Shown here: positions 16,593 to 24,809 of the stretch, one piece after another | Position numbering within the stretch: position 1 is the first letter of the stretch | How the letters are laid out: every line of letters starts with the position of its first letter | Notes under the pieces: model-generated | Database searches by the model: none | What the model saw: the letters and a program-made list of their open reading frames with translations, nothing else | What the model was told of the DNA's origin: nothing | NCBI RefSeq assembly: GCF_016862435.1 | Contig: NZ_BOMY01000022.1 | Coordinates: forward strand, 186,001 to 250,000 | Source: Paractinoplanes tereljensis | GTDB taxonomy: Bacteria; Actinomycetota; Actinomycetes; Mycobacteriales; Micromonosporaceae | Length of the DNA stretch: 64,000 nt | Direction: 5' to 3' | Made by a program: the position numbers and the translations under genes

Positions 16593-17120
16593 TCAGTCGT
16601 CGTCGCCGTGGTGCCCGGAGTCGTCCGACGCGGACGGGCTCGCGGTCGGACTCACCGTCGCGCTCGGCGACGGGCTTGCCGTCGGGCTGCCCGACGGGCT
16701 CGGCTTGATCCGCTTGCCGCGCGCCTCGACCCGGGCGGCGACATAGTCGGTGCCGGACTTCGTTCCGGTCACCGTGATGCCATAGCCGGTGGCCAGGTCG
16801 GCGACGGTGGCGGTCTTGCCGTTGACCCGGATGCGCGCGTTGGCGGCCACCGTAACGGTGACCGTCGTACCGCGGAGGCCCTTGGTGCCGCCCTTGACCT
16901 TGATCGTCACCGTGCTGTCGGCGGCGCTGACGACCGTACCGGTCGCGGAGAATTTGCTCTTCTTGCCGGCCTTGCTGCTGCTGGACGACGGCTCGGCCTC
17001 GGGGCGGTGGGCGGCGCTCAGCCCGCTGCCTCCGGACGAGGCGAACGCGACCGTGGCGGCCGACGGGACGGCTACGGCGGTGGCCAGGGCCGCGGCGACG
17101 GCGATACGGCGAAACTGCAC
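16593..17120 (-). CDS. Secreted DUF5666-like protein, paralogue B
   Basis: The 175-residue product is a homologue of the next gene downstream. It has the same signal peptide style (QFRRIAVAAALATAVAVPSAATVAFAS) and the same beta domain (KFSATGTVVSAADSTVTIKV, ANARIRVNGKTATVADLATGYGITV, GTDYVAARVEARGKR). It differs by a Ser/Lys-rich insert before the domain and a Ser/Pro repeat tail ending HHGDDD. GTG at 17120 with GGAG seven bases upstream is the likely start. The leaders of both genes share CTCCTTGATCGGGG read on the plus strand, showing that the duplication took in the 5' region. Confidence 0.75.
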   Translation of the reverse strand: MQFRRIAVAAALATAVAVPSAATVAFASSGGSGLSAAHRPEAEPSSSSSKAGKKSKFSATGTVVSAADSTVTIKVKGGTKGLRGTTVTVTVAANARIRVNGKTATVADLATGYGITVTGTKSGTDYVAARVEARGKRIKPSPSGSPTASPSPSATVSPTASPSASDDSGHHGDDD

Positions 17121-17225
17121 GGGCAACTCCTTGATCGGGGGGTGTTCCGATCGTTGCCCTGCTCGGGTGCCCGCCGGGTGCGGAACCGGGTGCGGCCGGG
17201 TTGCGCTACCGGCGGGCCCGAGCGA

Positions 17226-18632
17226 CTACAGCAGGCCGCGCTCGTGGAACGCGGCGCGGGTCTTGGCGGCGGCCCGCGGGCCGTAGAGCTGCCGGGCGGT
17301 GTCCACGGTCCGCTTGGCCGCCTCCGGCATGCTGATCGTCGGGTTGAAGAAGAACTGCGACTCGAGGATCACCCGGTTGGCGGTGGTGCGGCCGAGCGCC
17401 CGGTTGACGTCCCACAGCGCGTGCGACCAGATCTCGCCGTCCGCGTGCACCTCGCCCTCCAGATCGGCCGGGTAGACCTTCGGGGTGTCGGTGCGGCGCA
17501 GGCAGTGCGGGGTGTCGTCGGTGTATGAGGTGGCGTCCCAGTCCATCACGCAGGCCCACGGGGTGACGGCGGTGTTCCGGCTGGTGGCCTGGGACATGGT
17601 GACGGCCCAGTAGTCGCCGAAGCCCTCGCCGATCGAGCCGGCCTCCTCGGACTCGCCGAAGCCGGGCACCTGGTCGTCCTGGATGGCGTGGCCGTACTCG
17701 TGCCAGATCACCTCGTTGTCCTCGGCGTCGTCGACGCCGCCGGTGCCGAAGGTGATGCCGTCGACGCTGCCGTCGTAGTACGAGTTGTCGTCCTCGTACC
17801 CGGTGGTGCTGAAGTCCTGGGGTTCGTTGTTGACGTCGCGGAACCCGAGCCGGTGGATGTACTCCTGGGTGCTGGTGATGCTGTAGTACGCCATCACCTG
17901 CTCGAAGCCGTCCTGGGACCGGTTGAACACGAAGTTCCGGTTGCGGGAGGTGACCTGGCCCTCGCTGACGTTGTAGGCGTACGCCCCCTGCAGTTTGTCG
18001 TTCTTCCGGTCCAGTTTGGTCAGCCGCACCGTGCGGTAGGCGCGGGCGAACTGCGGGCCGTCCGCGTTGTCGTTGTCGGTGAGCGACTCGTTCTGCAGCT
18101 TGACCACCGGGTTGGGGTCGAAGACGCGGCCCTGGCCGTCGTGGTTCTGGCCGTCGTTGTTCTGGGCGGTGTTCTTCTCCTGCAACACGCTGCCCGAATC
18201 GGCGTCGACCAGGGTGCGGTAGGTGCCCTTGCGGGTCGGGGTCAGCGTCAGCCAGGCGAGCTTGGCCGGGCTGCCCGGCACGATCACCAGGTGGGCGCTG
18301 TCCGGCTGGCCGCCGAGACGCCCGGCCACCGTGGACTTCGCGCTCTGCGCGGTCAGGTCGGCGGCGGTCCCGTCCAGGCCGGTGACGGCCTTACGCCCGT
18401 CGTCGGCGGTCTTCTGCCCAGCGGTGTCGGTGTGCGTGGCGTAATAGCCGCCGAAGACCGGGATTCCCCCATAGGTCTGTTGGTACCAGGTGTGCGTACC
18501 CAATAAGGACTGGCGTGTCTGGACCGCGGTCAGACCGTCCGCCGCGGGCGGCGCGGCCTGCGCAGCCGTCCCCCCGACGGCGACCAAACCCAGTGTGACC
18601 AGCGGCGCTAACACTCGAACTGCTCTGTTCAA
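17226..18632 (-). CDS. Secreted M36-type (fungalysin-like) zinc metallopeptidase
   Basis: The 468-residue product has a signal peptide, an N-terminal propeptide-like region (GIPVFGGYYATHTD, LVDADSGSVL) and a catalytic domain with the zinc motif HEYGHAIQ and a downstream EGFGDYWA glutamate ligand. These features fit peptidase M36. The start is uncertain. The only in-frame codon placed properly for the signal peptide is TTG at 18632, which has just a G-run upstream. A GTG at 18645 with a fine GGAGG site is in another frame. Codon eight is the rare TTA. The gene is monocistronic and its end faces the DUF5666-like genes. Confidence 0.85.
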   Translation of the reverse strand: MNRAVRVLAPLVTLGLVAVGGTAAQAAPPAADGLTAVQTRQSLLGTHTWYQQTYGGIPVFGGYYATHTDTAGQKTADDGRKAVTGLDGTAADLTAQSAKSTVAGRLGGQPDSAHLVIVPGSPAKLAWLTLTPTRKGTYRTLVDADSGSVLQEKNTAQNNDGQNHDGQGRVFDPNPVVKLQNESLTDNDNADGPQFARAYRTVRLTKLDRKNDKLQGAYAYNVSEGQVTSRNRNFVFNRSQDGFEQVMAYYSITSTQEYIHRLGFRDVNNEPQDFSTTGYEDDNSYYDGSVDGITFGTGGVDDAEDNEVIWHEYGHAIQDDQVPGFGESEEAGSIGEGFGDYWAVTMSQATSRNTAVTPWACVMDWDATSYTDDTPHCLRRTDTPKVYPADLEGEVHADGEIWSHALWDVNRALGRTTANRVILESQFFFNPTISMPEAAKRTVDTARQLYGPRAAAKTRAAFHERGLL

Positions 18633-18691
18633 GGAGACCCCCCACGTCGATTCCTCCGAAGGGGGCGATGCTATCAACGTATCCGCATTGA

Positions 18692-19912
18692 TCAATTCCG
18701 GACGCGGGGCAGGCGGATCGAGATGGTGGCGCCGTGCCCGGCGGCGCTGTCGATGGTGAGGGTGCCGTCGTGCGCGTCGACGATCGCCTTGACGATGCTC
18801 AGGCCCAGCCCGGCGCCCTGCACCTCGTGGCGTTCGGCGGCGGCCGCGCGGCGGAACGGGGCGAGCACCCGCTGCTGATCGGCCGGACTGATGCCGATGC
18901 CGGTGTCGCGCACCTCCAGCACCGCGTCGTCGCCGTCGATCACGGCGGTCACCCTGATCCAGCCGCGCGGGGTGAACTTGACCCCGTTGAGCACCAGGCG
19001 TTCCACCGCCTGGCCGAGGCGCTGCAGGTCGGCGCGGACCAGCACCGGCTGGTCGGCGACGGCCGAGATCTCCAGGCCGCGGCCCTCGGCGAGGACCCGA
19101 TTGCGGGCGACCGCGTCGCGGGCCAGTTCGGCCAGGTCGAGGGTGGTGCGGTCGAGCACGAGTGAGCTCTGCCCGGCCTGCGCGGCCAGCAGCATGTCGT
19201 CGACCAGGGCCATCAGCCGGTCGGAGTTGCGCCGGATGCGGTCGAGGAACTGCTGGTTCTCCGACGGTGGCGACTCGGGGTCGCCGAGCACCTCGAGGTA
19301 GCCGTTGATCGAGGTCAGCGGGGTGCGCAGTTCGTGGGTGACCCGCGAGATGAACTCGTCCTTGATCCGGTCGGCGTCGCGCAGCCGCTCGTTGGCCGCG
19401 TCCAGGCCCCGGGCGTACTGGCGCAGTTCGAGCTGGGCCATCACGTGCCGGGCCAGGGTGCGCAGTCCGGTGCACTCGGCCGCGTTGAGCAGCCGGGGCT
19501 CGAAGTCGATCACGCAGAGCGTGCCGAGCGGCTGGCCGTCCGCGGTGATCAGCGGGGCGCCGGCGTAGAAGCGGATGTACGGCTCGCCGACGACCATCGG
19601 GTTGTTGCGGAAGCGCGGGTCGAGCCGGGCGTCGGGCACCTGCATGACCTCGCCGGCCCGGATGGCGTGCGAACAGAACGAGTGCTCGCGGGCGACCTCG
19701 CAGGGGTTGTCCATGCCGACGCTGGCCTTGAGCCATTGCCGCTCGCCGGAGACCAGGCTGATCGCGGCGGTCGGGGTGCGGCACAGCTGGGCGGCGAGCA
19801 CGGCGATGTCGTCGAAGTCGGCTTCCGGCGCGGTGTAGAGCACGTCGTAGTCGTGCAGGGCGGCCAGCCGCTGCCTTTCCAGTTGCGGATCCGCAACCAA
19901 CATGTCCGACAT
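18692..19912 (-). CDS. GAF-domain sensor histidine kinase
   Basis: The 406-residue cytosolic protein has a GAF domain (about 25-160: AAISLVSGERQWLKASVGM, REHSFCSHAIRAGEV, DARLDPRF). A HisKA domain with H-box ISRVTHELRTPLTS follows, then an HATPase domain with DTGIGIS and GAGLGLSIVKAIVDAHDG. There is no membrane segment. I chose the ATG at 19912 because GGAGG lies eight bases upstream; a start at 19951 would add 13 residues without a site. It is divergent from a GAF response regulator, which may be its partner. Confidence 0.92.
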   Translation of the reverse strand: MSDMLVADPQLERQRLAALHDYDVLYTAPEADFDDIAVLAAQLCRTPTAAISLVSGERQWLKASVGMDNPCEVAREHSFCSHAIRAGEVMQVPDARLDPRFRNNPMVVGEPYIRFYAGAPLITADGQPLGTLCVIDFEPRLLNAAECTGLRTLARHVMAQLELRQYARGLDAANERLRDADRIKDEFISRVTHELRTPLTSINGYLEVLGDPESPPSENQQFLDRIRRNSDRLMALVDDMLLAAQAGQSSLVLDRTTLDLAELARDAVARNRVLAEGRGLEISAVADQPVLVRADLQRLGQAVERLVLNGVKFTPRGWIRVTAVIDGDDAVLEVRDTGIGISPADQQRVLAPFRRAAAAERHEVQGAGLGLSIVKAIVDAHDGTLTIDSAAGHGATISIRLPRVRN

Positions 19913-20109
19913 TTTACGAACCTCCGGGGCCGGCCGGGGCGTTCCGGCCATACAGGTCCACTCGGCCGCTGGTCGCAGGTGCTGAGCCTAATCCGGGGTG
20001 CAGGCCGGTGCGGACCGTGGCAACCGGATGGCAACCCGGCCGCACTGTCCTTGACCCTTTCGCAACCTACCGTCTGAGCTGCATAAACGTATCGAGAGGA
20101 CGGGTTGCC

Positions 20110-20970
20110 ATGGCCGTAATTGTCGCCGCCGAGGACGACGTCGATGTCGCGGACCTGCTCACCACCACGCTGAGCCGGGCCGGACACGTCGTTCACATGG
20201 CCGGCAACGGCCCGCGAGCCCTGCAGATGGTCGCCGAGTGCCACCCCGACCTGGTCATCCTCGACCACGGGATGCCCGGCATGACCGGCCTCGACGTGGC
20301 TCGCCGGCTGCGCGCCGACGACGCCACCTCGGGGGTGCCGATGATGATGCTGTCGGCGATCACCCCGGACGGCGCGCGCGAGGTCTTCGACCAGGTGCTG
20401 CACAAGCCGATGCCGTTCCGGCAGGTCGTCGACGTGGCCCGGGACCTGCTGGACACCAGCCGGCCGCGACTGACCACCGGCCGCGCCCTGACCGACCCGG
20501 AGCGGCTGGCCGCGGTGTCCCGGCTGCTGGCCGAGCCGGACCCGGTCGACGAGCTCAGCCTGGCCCTGGAGATCGCCAACATCGCCGAGGCGACCCGGGC
20601 GCAGGCCGCCGTCGTCGGCCTGGTGCTGGACAAGGCGCTGCAGACGATCACCTCGGTGGGGCTGCCCGACCTGGTCGTGGAGGCCGGCGGCGCACCCCTG
20701 GACTGGACGCCGTGCGGCGTGCTGGCCGGCACCGACCGGCCGATGCTGTTCGACGACCTGATCACCGACCCGATCTTCCGGGACATCCCGATGGTGACGT
20801 TCTCCGGCGTCCGCTCCTACGCGGCGGTGCCGATGCACTCCCCCGAAGGCCTGGTCGTCGCGGTGCTCGGGGTGATGGCGCCGGAGCCGGGCCGGTTCGG
20901 CGGCGGCACGCTGGACCTGCTGCGGGCGGCAGCTCCGCGGCTGATGAAGCTGATCGACCGCCGCCGCTGA
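20110..20970 (+). CDS. Response regulator with C-terminal GAF domain
   Basis: The 286-residue protein has a CheY-like receiver (about 2-115) with acidic pair EDD, phospho-acceptor Asp52 (VILDHGMPG) and the conserved Lys in HKPMPF. A GAF domain (about 130-280) follows. It has no DNA-binding or enzymatic output domain, so it likely works by changing a partner protein. A GAGAGGACGGG purine run precedes the ATG. It is divergent from the GAF histidine kinase and runs tail-to-tail with the Lrp gene, four bases apart. Confidence 0.88.
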   Translation: MAVIVAAEDDVDVADLLTTTLSRAGHVVHMAGNGPRALQMVAECHPDLVILDHGMPGMTGLDVARRLRADDATSGVPMMMLSAITPDGAREVFDQVLHKPMPFRQVVDVARDLLDTSRPRLTTGRALTDPERLAAVSRLLAEPDPVDELSLALEIANIAEATRAQAAVVGLVLDKALQTITSVGLPDLVVEAGGAPLDWTPCGVLAGTDRPMLFDDLITDPIFRDIPMVTFSGVRSYAAVPMHSPEGLVVAVLGVMAPEPGRFGGGTLDLLRAAAPRLMKLIDRRR

Positions 20971-20974
20971 ACGG

Positions 20975-21442
20975 TCAGTTGCCGCGCCGGTGCTCGAAGA
21001 TCAGGTGGGTCTCGGTGCCGGCCACCAGGTGGGTGCCGCTGAGCCGCTCGGTGATGATCGTGCGCAGGTCGCTGACGTCGGCGGTGGCCACGTGCAGCAG
21101 GAAGTCGTAGGAGCCGGAGACGAAATAGACGTCGCGGACCGCCGGGATGCCCGCGAGGGACTCGGCGAACTTGCCGATCGCGTCGCGGGCGTCCGACCGG
21201 ATCCGCACCGCGATCATGGCCTGGATCGGGCGCCCGATCCAGGCCGGATCGACGTCGGCGTGGAAGCCGCGGATCGCGCCGAGCTCGCGCAGCCGGCGGA
21301 TGCGGGTCAGGCAGGTGGACGGCGCGATGCCGACCCGCTCGGCGAGGGCGTTGTTGGGCATCCGGCCGTCGACCTCGAGCAGGGCCAGCAGGTCCAGATC
21401 GATGGGATCAAGGGCCCGAAGATCCTTCGGCAGGTCCGTCAT
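20975..21442 (-). CDS. Lrp/AsnC-family regulator (AldR-like)
   Basis: The 155-residue protein has an N-terminal AsnC-type helix-turn-helix (DLDLLALLEVDGRMPNNALAERVGI, ending in TRIRRLRELGAI) and a C-terminal RAM ligand domain (VYFVSGSYDFLLHV). It is divergent from ald with 131 bases between starts. In actinobacteria such an Lrp protein (AldR) responds to alanine and controls ald, which is the likely role here. Confidence 0.9.
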   Translation of the reverse strand: MTDLPKDLRALDPIDLDLLALLEVDGRMPNNALAERVGIAPSTCLTRIRRLRELGAIRGFHADVDPAWIGRPIQAMIAVRIRSDARDAIGKFAESLAGIPAVRDVYFVSGSYDFLLHVATADVSDLRTIITERLSGTHLVAGTETHLIFEHRRGN

Positions 21443-21573
21443 GATCGACGCCTTTCCTGCAGCAAGTTTCGTTTCGGCTATCGGTGCAGAATCTTATTCG
21501 GTCCCGTTGCGCAATTACTGCACATCATTTCACTCTAGTCACACGAACCGCGAGCCCTGAAGGGACCGGAAAC
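21443..21573. promoter_or_regulatory. Divergent lrp-ald control region
   Basis: This 131-base gap is much richer in A+T than its surroundings. It holds imperfect dyads such as TTGCGCAATTACTGCAC (21509-21525), of the general Lrp type. I expect both promoters and the Lrp sites here, but I cannot fix boundaries by eye. Confidence 0.45.
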
Positions 21574-22686
21574 ATGTTGATCGGCGTGCCGACCGAGGTC
21601 AAGAACCACGAGTACCGGGTGGCCATCACCCCGGCCGGGGTTGCCGAGTTCGTCCGGCGCGGGCACCAGGTGCTCGTGCAGGCCGGCGCCGGCGACGGTT
21701 CCTCGATCACCGACGACGACTTCGCCACCGCGGGTGCCCGGATCGTGCCGGACGCCGACAGCGTGTGGGCGCAGGCCGACCTGCTGCTGAAGGTCAAGGA
21801 GCCGATCGCGTCGGAGTACCACCGGCTGCGCGCCGGGCAGGTCGTCTTCACCTACCTGCACCTGGCCGCCGACGCGGCCGGCACCAAGGCCCTGCTGGAC
21901 AGCGGCACCACCGCGATCGCGTACGAGACGGTGCAGCTGACCGACGGTTCGCTGCCGCTGCTCGCCCCGATGTCCGAGGTGGCCGGCCGGCTCGCTCCGC
22001 AGGTCGGCGCGTACTCGCTGATGCGCAACTCGGGCGGCCGCGGCGTGCTCCCCGGCGGGGTTCCGGGCGTCAGCCCGGCCAAGGTGACCGTCATCGGCGG
22101 TGGCGTCTCCGGCGTCAACGCGGCGACCATCGCGCTCGGCATGGGTGCCGACGTGACAGTGCTCGACCTGAGCGTGCCCCGGCTGCGGCAGATCGACGCC
22201 CAGTTCGGCGGCCGGGTCAAGACCCTGGTCTCCAGCTCCTACGCGATCGAGCAGCAGGTCATCGAGGCCGACATGGTGATCGGCGCGGTGCTGGTGCCCG
22301 GCGCGAAGGCCCCCACGCTGGTCAGCAACGACCTGGTGAAGCGGATGAAGCCCGGCTCGGTGCTCGTCGACATCGCGATCGACCAGGGCGGCTGCTTCGA
22401 GGACTCGCACGCCACCACCCACGAGGAGCCGGTCTACAAGGTGCACGACTCGGTGTTCTACTGCGTGGCGAACATGCCCGGCGCGGTGCCGAACACCTCC
22501 ACCTACGCCCTGACCAACGCCACCCTGCCGTACGCGTTGCGGCTGGCCGACCTCGGCTGGCAGACCGCGCTCAAGCAGGACCCGGCCCTGGCTCTGGGCC
22601 TCAACATCCACGCCGGCCAGTTGACGAACGCGTCGGTCGGCGAAGCGCTGGGCCTCCCTTCGGTAGAGGTCTCGACCGTCCTCTGA
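21574..22686 (+). CDS. ald: Alanine dehydrogenase
   Basis: The 370-residue length and motifs are those of NAD-dependent L-alanine dehydrogenase. They include the N-terminal GVPTEVKNHEYRVAITPAG, TYLHLAAD, the adenine-nucleotide site VIGGGVSGVNAATIALGMGADV and the NMPGAVPNTSTYALTNATLPY segment. The enzyme interconverts alanine and pyruvate plus ammonia. AAGGGA lies nine bases before the ATG, which sets the start. It is divergent from its probable Lrp regulator and is followed by a strong terminator. Confidence 0.96.
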   Translation: MLIGVPTEVKNHEYRVAITPAGVAEFVRRGHQVLVQAGAGDGSSITDDDFATAGARIVPDADSVWAQADLLLKVKEPIASEYHRLRAGQVVFTYLHLAADAAGTKALLDSGTTAIAYETVQLTDGSLPLLAPMSEVAGRLAPQVGAYSLMRNSGGRGVLPGGVPGVSPAKVTVIGGGVSGVNAATIALGMGADVTVLDLSVPRLRQIDAQFGGRVKTLVSSSYAIEQQVIEADMVIGAVLVPGAKAPTLVSNDLVKRMKPGSVLVDIAIDQGGCFEDSHATTHEEPVYKVHDSVFYCVANMPGAVPNTSTYALTNATLPYALRLADLGWQTALKQDPALALGLNIHAGQLTNASVGEALGLPSVEVSTVL

Positions 22687-22764
22687 GCTGGCTGGCTCCG
22701 CTTCGCTCCGCGGGCAATCGCCCCTTTGGGTCGATGAGGAGGGACTTTGCGGACCCAGCAACGG

Positions 22765-22790
22765 AAAGGGCCGCCCTCGGGCGGCCCTTT
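22765..22790. terminator. Bidirectional rho-independent terminator
   Basis: AAAGGGCCGCC (22765-22775) and GGCGGCCCTTT (22780-22790) form an 11-base stem with loop CTCG. The T-run and A-run at its feet let it work on both strands. It lies between the convergent ald and aldo/keto reductase genes. A weaker GGGTC/GACCC stem sits just before it at about 22727-22756. Confidence 0.85.
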
Positions 22791-22796
22791 CTGCGT

Positions 22797-23852
22797 CTAC
22801 AGGTGGCGCGCGATCTGCGACAGGTCGGCCGGGCTCAGCCGGTCGGACGACGTGTTGGCCTGGTGCCAGAACGGGTAGCGCAGCGGCTCGCCGCTCACGT
22901 CGTCAAGCGCCTTGACCTCGTCCTCGGTCAGCACCAGGTCGGCCGCCGCCAGGTTGTCGCGCAGCTGGTCGTTGGTGCGCGCGCCGACGATCACCGAGGT
23001 CACGCCCGGCTTCTGCACGATGTAGGCCAGGGCCACCTGAGCCGCCGACACCCCGTGCGACTCGCCGATATTCACGGCCAGCTCGATGGTGTCGTACAGC
23101 TTGTCCTCGTCGTGCACCGGCGGCTCGGACCACTCGGACAGGTGCCGGCTGCCGGCCGGCGCCTGCACCCCCCGGCGATACTTGCCGGAGAGCAGGCCGC
23201 CCGCGATCGGGCTCCACACCAGGATGCCGACGCCCTGGTCGATGCAGGCCGGCACGATCTCGGCCTCGACGTGCCGGCTGTGCAGCGAGTAATAGATCTG
23301 GGTGCTGGCGAACCGTTCCAGGTTCTTGAGCGCGGAGACCCCGAGTGCCTTGACCATCTGCCAGGCCGCGTAGTTCGAGCAGCCGACGTAACGCACCTTG
23401 CCGCTGCGCACCAGGTCGTCCAGCGCGGTCAGGGTCTCCTCGAGCGGGGTGTGCCCGTCCCACTCGTGCACCTGGTAGAGGTCGATATAGTCGGTCCCCA
23501 GCCGGCGCAGGCTCGCCTCGGCCGCGCGGATCAGGTGATGCCGGGACAGGCCGGCGTCGTTGGGGCTGTCCCCCATCGGCATCCGCGCCTTGGTCGCGAT
23601 CAGCCAGTCCTCCCGGGAACTGCCGAGCGCCTGCCCGACGATCTCCTCGGACAGGCCCGCCGAGTACACGTCGGCGGTGTCGATCAGGTTGACCCCGGCG
23701 TCCCGGGCGATCGCGATCTCCTGTTTGGCCGCCTCCACGTCGAGATTGCCGACCGGGGTGGCCCAGCCGGTGCCACCGAAACCCATCGTGCCCAGGGTGA
23801 ACGTCGAAACCCTCAGGCCGGTCCGACCAAGCTGCCGGTACTGCATCGTCAT
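22797..23852 (-). CDS. Aldo/keto reductase
   Basis: The 351-residue protein is a full-length aldo/keto reductase. It carries the catalytic tetrad Asp and Tyr in LIDTADVYSAG, Lys in LIATKAR and His in YQVHEWD, and the C-terminal NADPH site segment SVIVGARTNDQL. It matches the AKR family of sugar- and ketone-reducing enzymes; the substrate is not evident. It is divergent from the alpha/beta hydrolase. The 5' region contains the direct repeat TTTGCCAGC twice in a row (23877-23896). Confidence 0.92.
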   Translation of the reverse strand: MTMQYRQLGRTGLRVSTFTLGTMGFGGTGWATPVGNLDVEAAKQEIAIARDAGVNLIDTADVYSAGLSEEIVGQALGSSREDWLIATKARMPMGDSPNDAGLSRHHLIRAAEASLRRLGTDYIDLYQVHEWDGHTPLEETLTALDDLVRSGKVRYVGCSNYAAWQMVKALGVSALKNLERFASTQIYYSLHSRHVEAEIVPACIDQGVGILVWSPIAGGLLSGKYRRGVQAPAGSRHLSEWSEPPVHDEDKLYDTIELAVNIGESHGVSAAQVALAYIVQKPGVTSVIVGARTNDQLRDNLAAADLVLTEDEVKALDDVSGEPLRYPFWHQANTSSDRLSPADLSQIARHL

Positions 23853-23915
23853 CGCCCTCTCTGCGGTGCCTTCAACCTTTGCCAGCTTTGCCAGCCTTTA
23901 CCCGGCCGAGCCCGG

Positions 23916-23965
23916 TTGACAAGTTTGGCTAACGCTATTAGCTTTAAGCTAACGCAATTAGCCAA
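23916..23965 (+). promoter_or_regulatory. Promoter with twin 15-bp palindromic operators, probably TetR-controlled
   Basis: TTGACA (23916-23921), a 17-base spacer and TAGCTT (23939-23944) form a good promoter for the hydrolase-tetR pair. Two near-identical palindromes of form GCTAA-N5-TTAGC lie at 23928-23942 and 23948-23962, centred 20 bases apart. The first overlaps the spacer and -10. The pair is flanked by outer TTGG and CCAA, making the whole 41-base stretch (23925-23965) dyad-symmetric. This is the expected layout for repression by the TetR protein encoded in the same operon. Confidence 0.75.
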
Positions 23966-23978
23966 CCAGGGAGACGAC

Positions 23979-24809
23979 ATGACCGAGTACCTCAGCACCG
24001 GCGGCGGCACCATCGCGTACGAGGTGGCCGGCGACGGCCCCCTCGTCGTCCTCGCGCACGGCATGGGCGACAGCCGGGCCTCCTACCGCTTCGTGATCCC
24101 GCAGCTGGTCGCCGCCGGTTACCGGGTCGCCGCCGCCGACCTGCGCGGCTGCGGCGAGTCCAGCACCGACTGGCCCTCGTTCAGCCGCACCGACGTCGCC
24201 GACGACCTGATCGCCCTGATCCGCCACCTCGGCGGCCCGGCCGTGCTGGTCGGCCAGTCGTTCTCCGGCGGCTCCGCCACCATCGCCGCCGCCCAGCACC
24301 CCGACCTGGTCAGCGGCATCGTCGAGCTGGCGCCGTTCACCCGCGCCCAGTCGATCAAGCTCGGCGACTTCCGGGTCAAGCGTTACCGGGCCGGCACCAC
24401 AAGGCTGCTCGGCACCGCCATCCTGGGCAGCGTGAAACTGTGGCTCAGCTACCTCGACGTCGCCTTCCCCGGCCGCAAGCCGGCCGACTGGGCCGACCAG
24501 ACCGACCGGATCCGGAGCATGATGGGCGAGCCGGCCCGGATGAAGGCGATGCAGAAGATGGGCATGTCCAAGCCCACCGACGCCGGCGACCACCTCGCCC
24601 GCGTGCAGTGCCCGGCCCTGATCGTGGAAGGCTCCCTCGACCCGGACTGGGCCGACCCGCGCGCGGAGGGAGAGGCGATCGTGGCCGCGCTGCCGAACGC
24701 CGAACTCGCGGTGATCGAGGGCGCCGGGCACTACCCGCACACCCAGTACCCGGACGAGACCGTCGCGCTGCTCCTGCCGTTCCTGGCCCGGACGGCCGCG
24801 CGTGCCTAG
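23979..24809 (+). CDS. Alpha/beta-fold hydrolase
   Basis: The 276-residue protein has an alpha/beta hydrolase core. The nucleophile Ser is in LVGQSFSGGSA, the acid lies in EGSLDPDWADP and the His in EGAGHYPHTQ; the oxyanion segment is VLAHGMGDS. It is likely an esterase or epoxide-hydrolase relative, and the substrate is unknown. GGGAG six bases before the ATG fixes the start. The next gene, a TetR regulator, overlaps its 3' end by eight bases, so the two are coupled and share the twin operator. Confidence 0.9.
   Translation: MTEYLSTGGGTIAYEVAGDGPLVVLAHGMGDSRASYRFVIPQLVAAGYRVAAADLRGCGESSTDWPSFSRTDVADDLIALIRHLGGPAVLVGQSFSGGSATIAAAQHPDLVSGIVELAPFTRAQSIKLGDFRVKRYRAGTTRLLGTAILGSVKLWLSYLDVAFPGRKPADWADQTDRIRSMMGEPARMKAMQKMGMSKPTDAGDHLARVQCPALIVEGSLDPDWADPRAEGEAIVAALPNAELAVIEGAGHYPHTQYPDETVALLLPFLARTAARA

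Noticed and set aside
18391..18645. An 84-codon minus-strand gene from GTG at 18645 with a strong GGAGG site
   Set aside because: Its product has no signal peptide or domain and overlaps the signal peptide and propeptide of the metallopeptidase in another frame.
22687..22764. A further copy of the structured intergenic element downstream of ald
   Set aside because: It shares only short GC-rich words such as CCGCTTCGCTCC. It lacks the conserved tips and core blocks.
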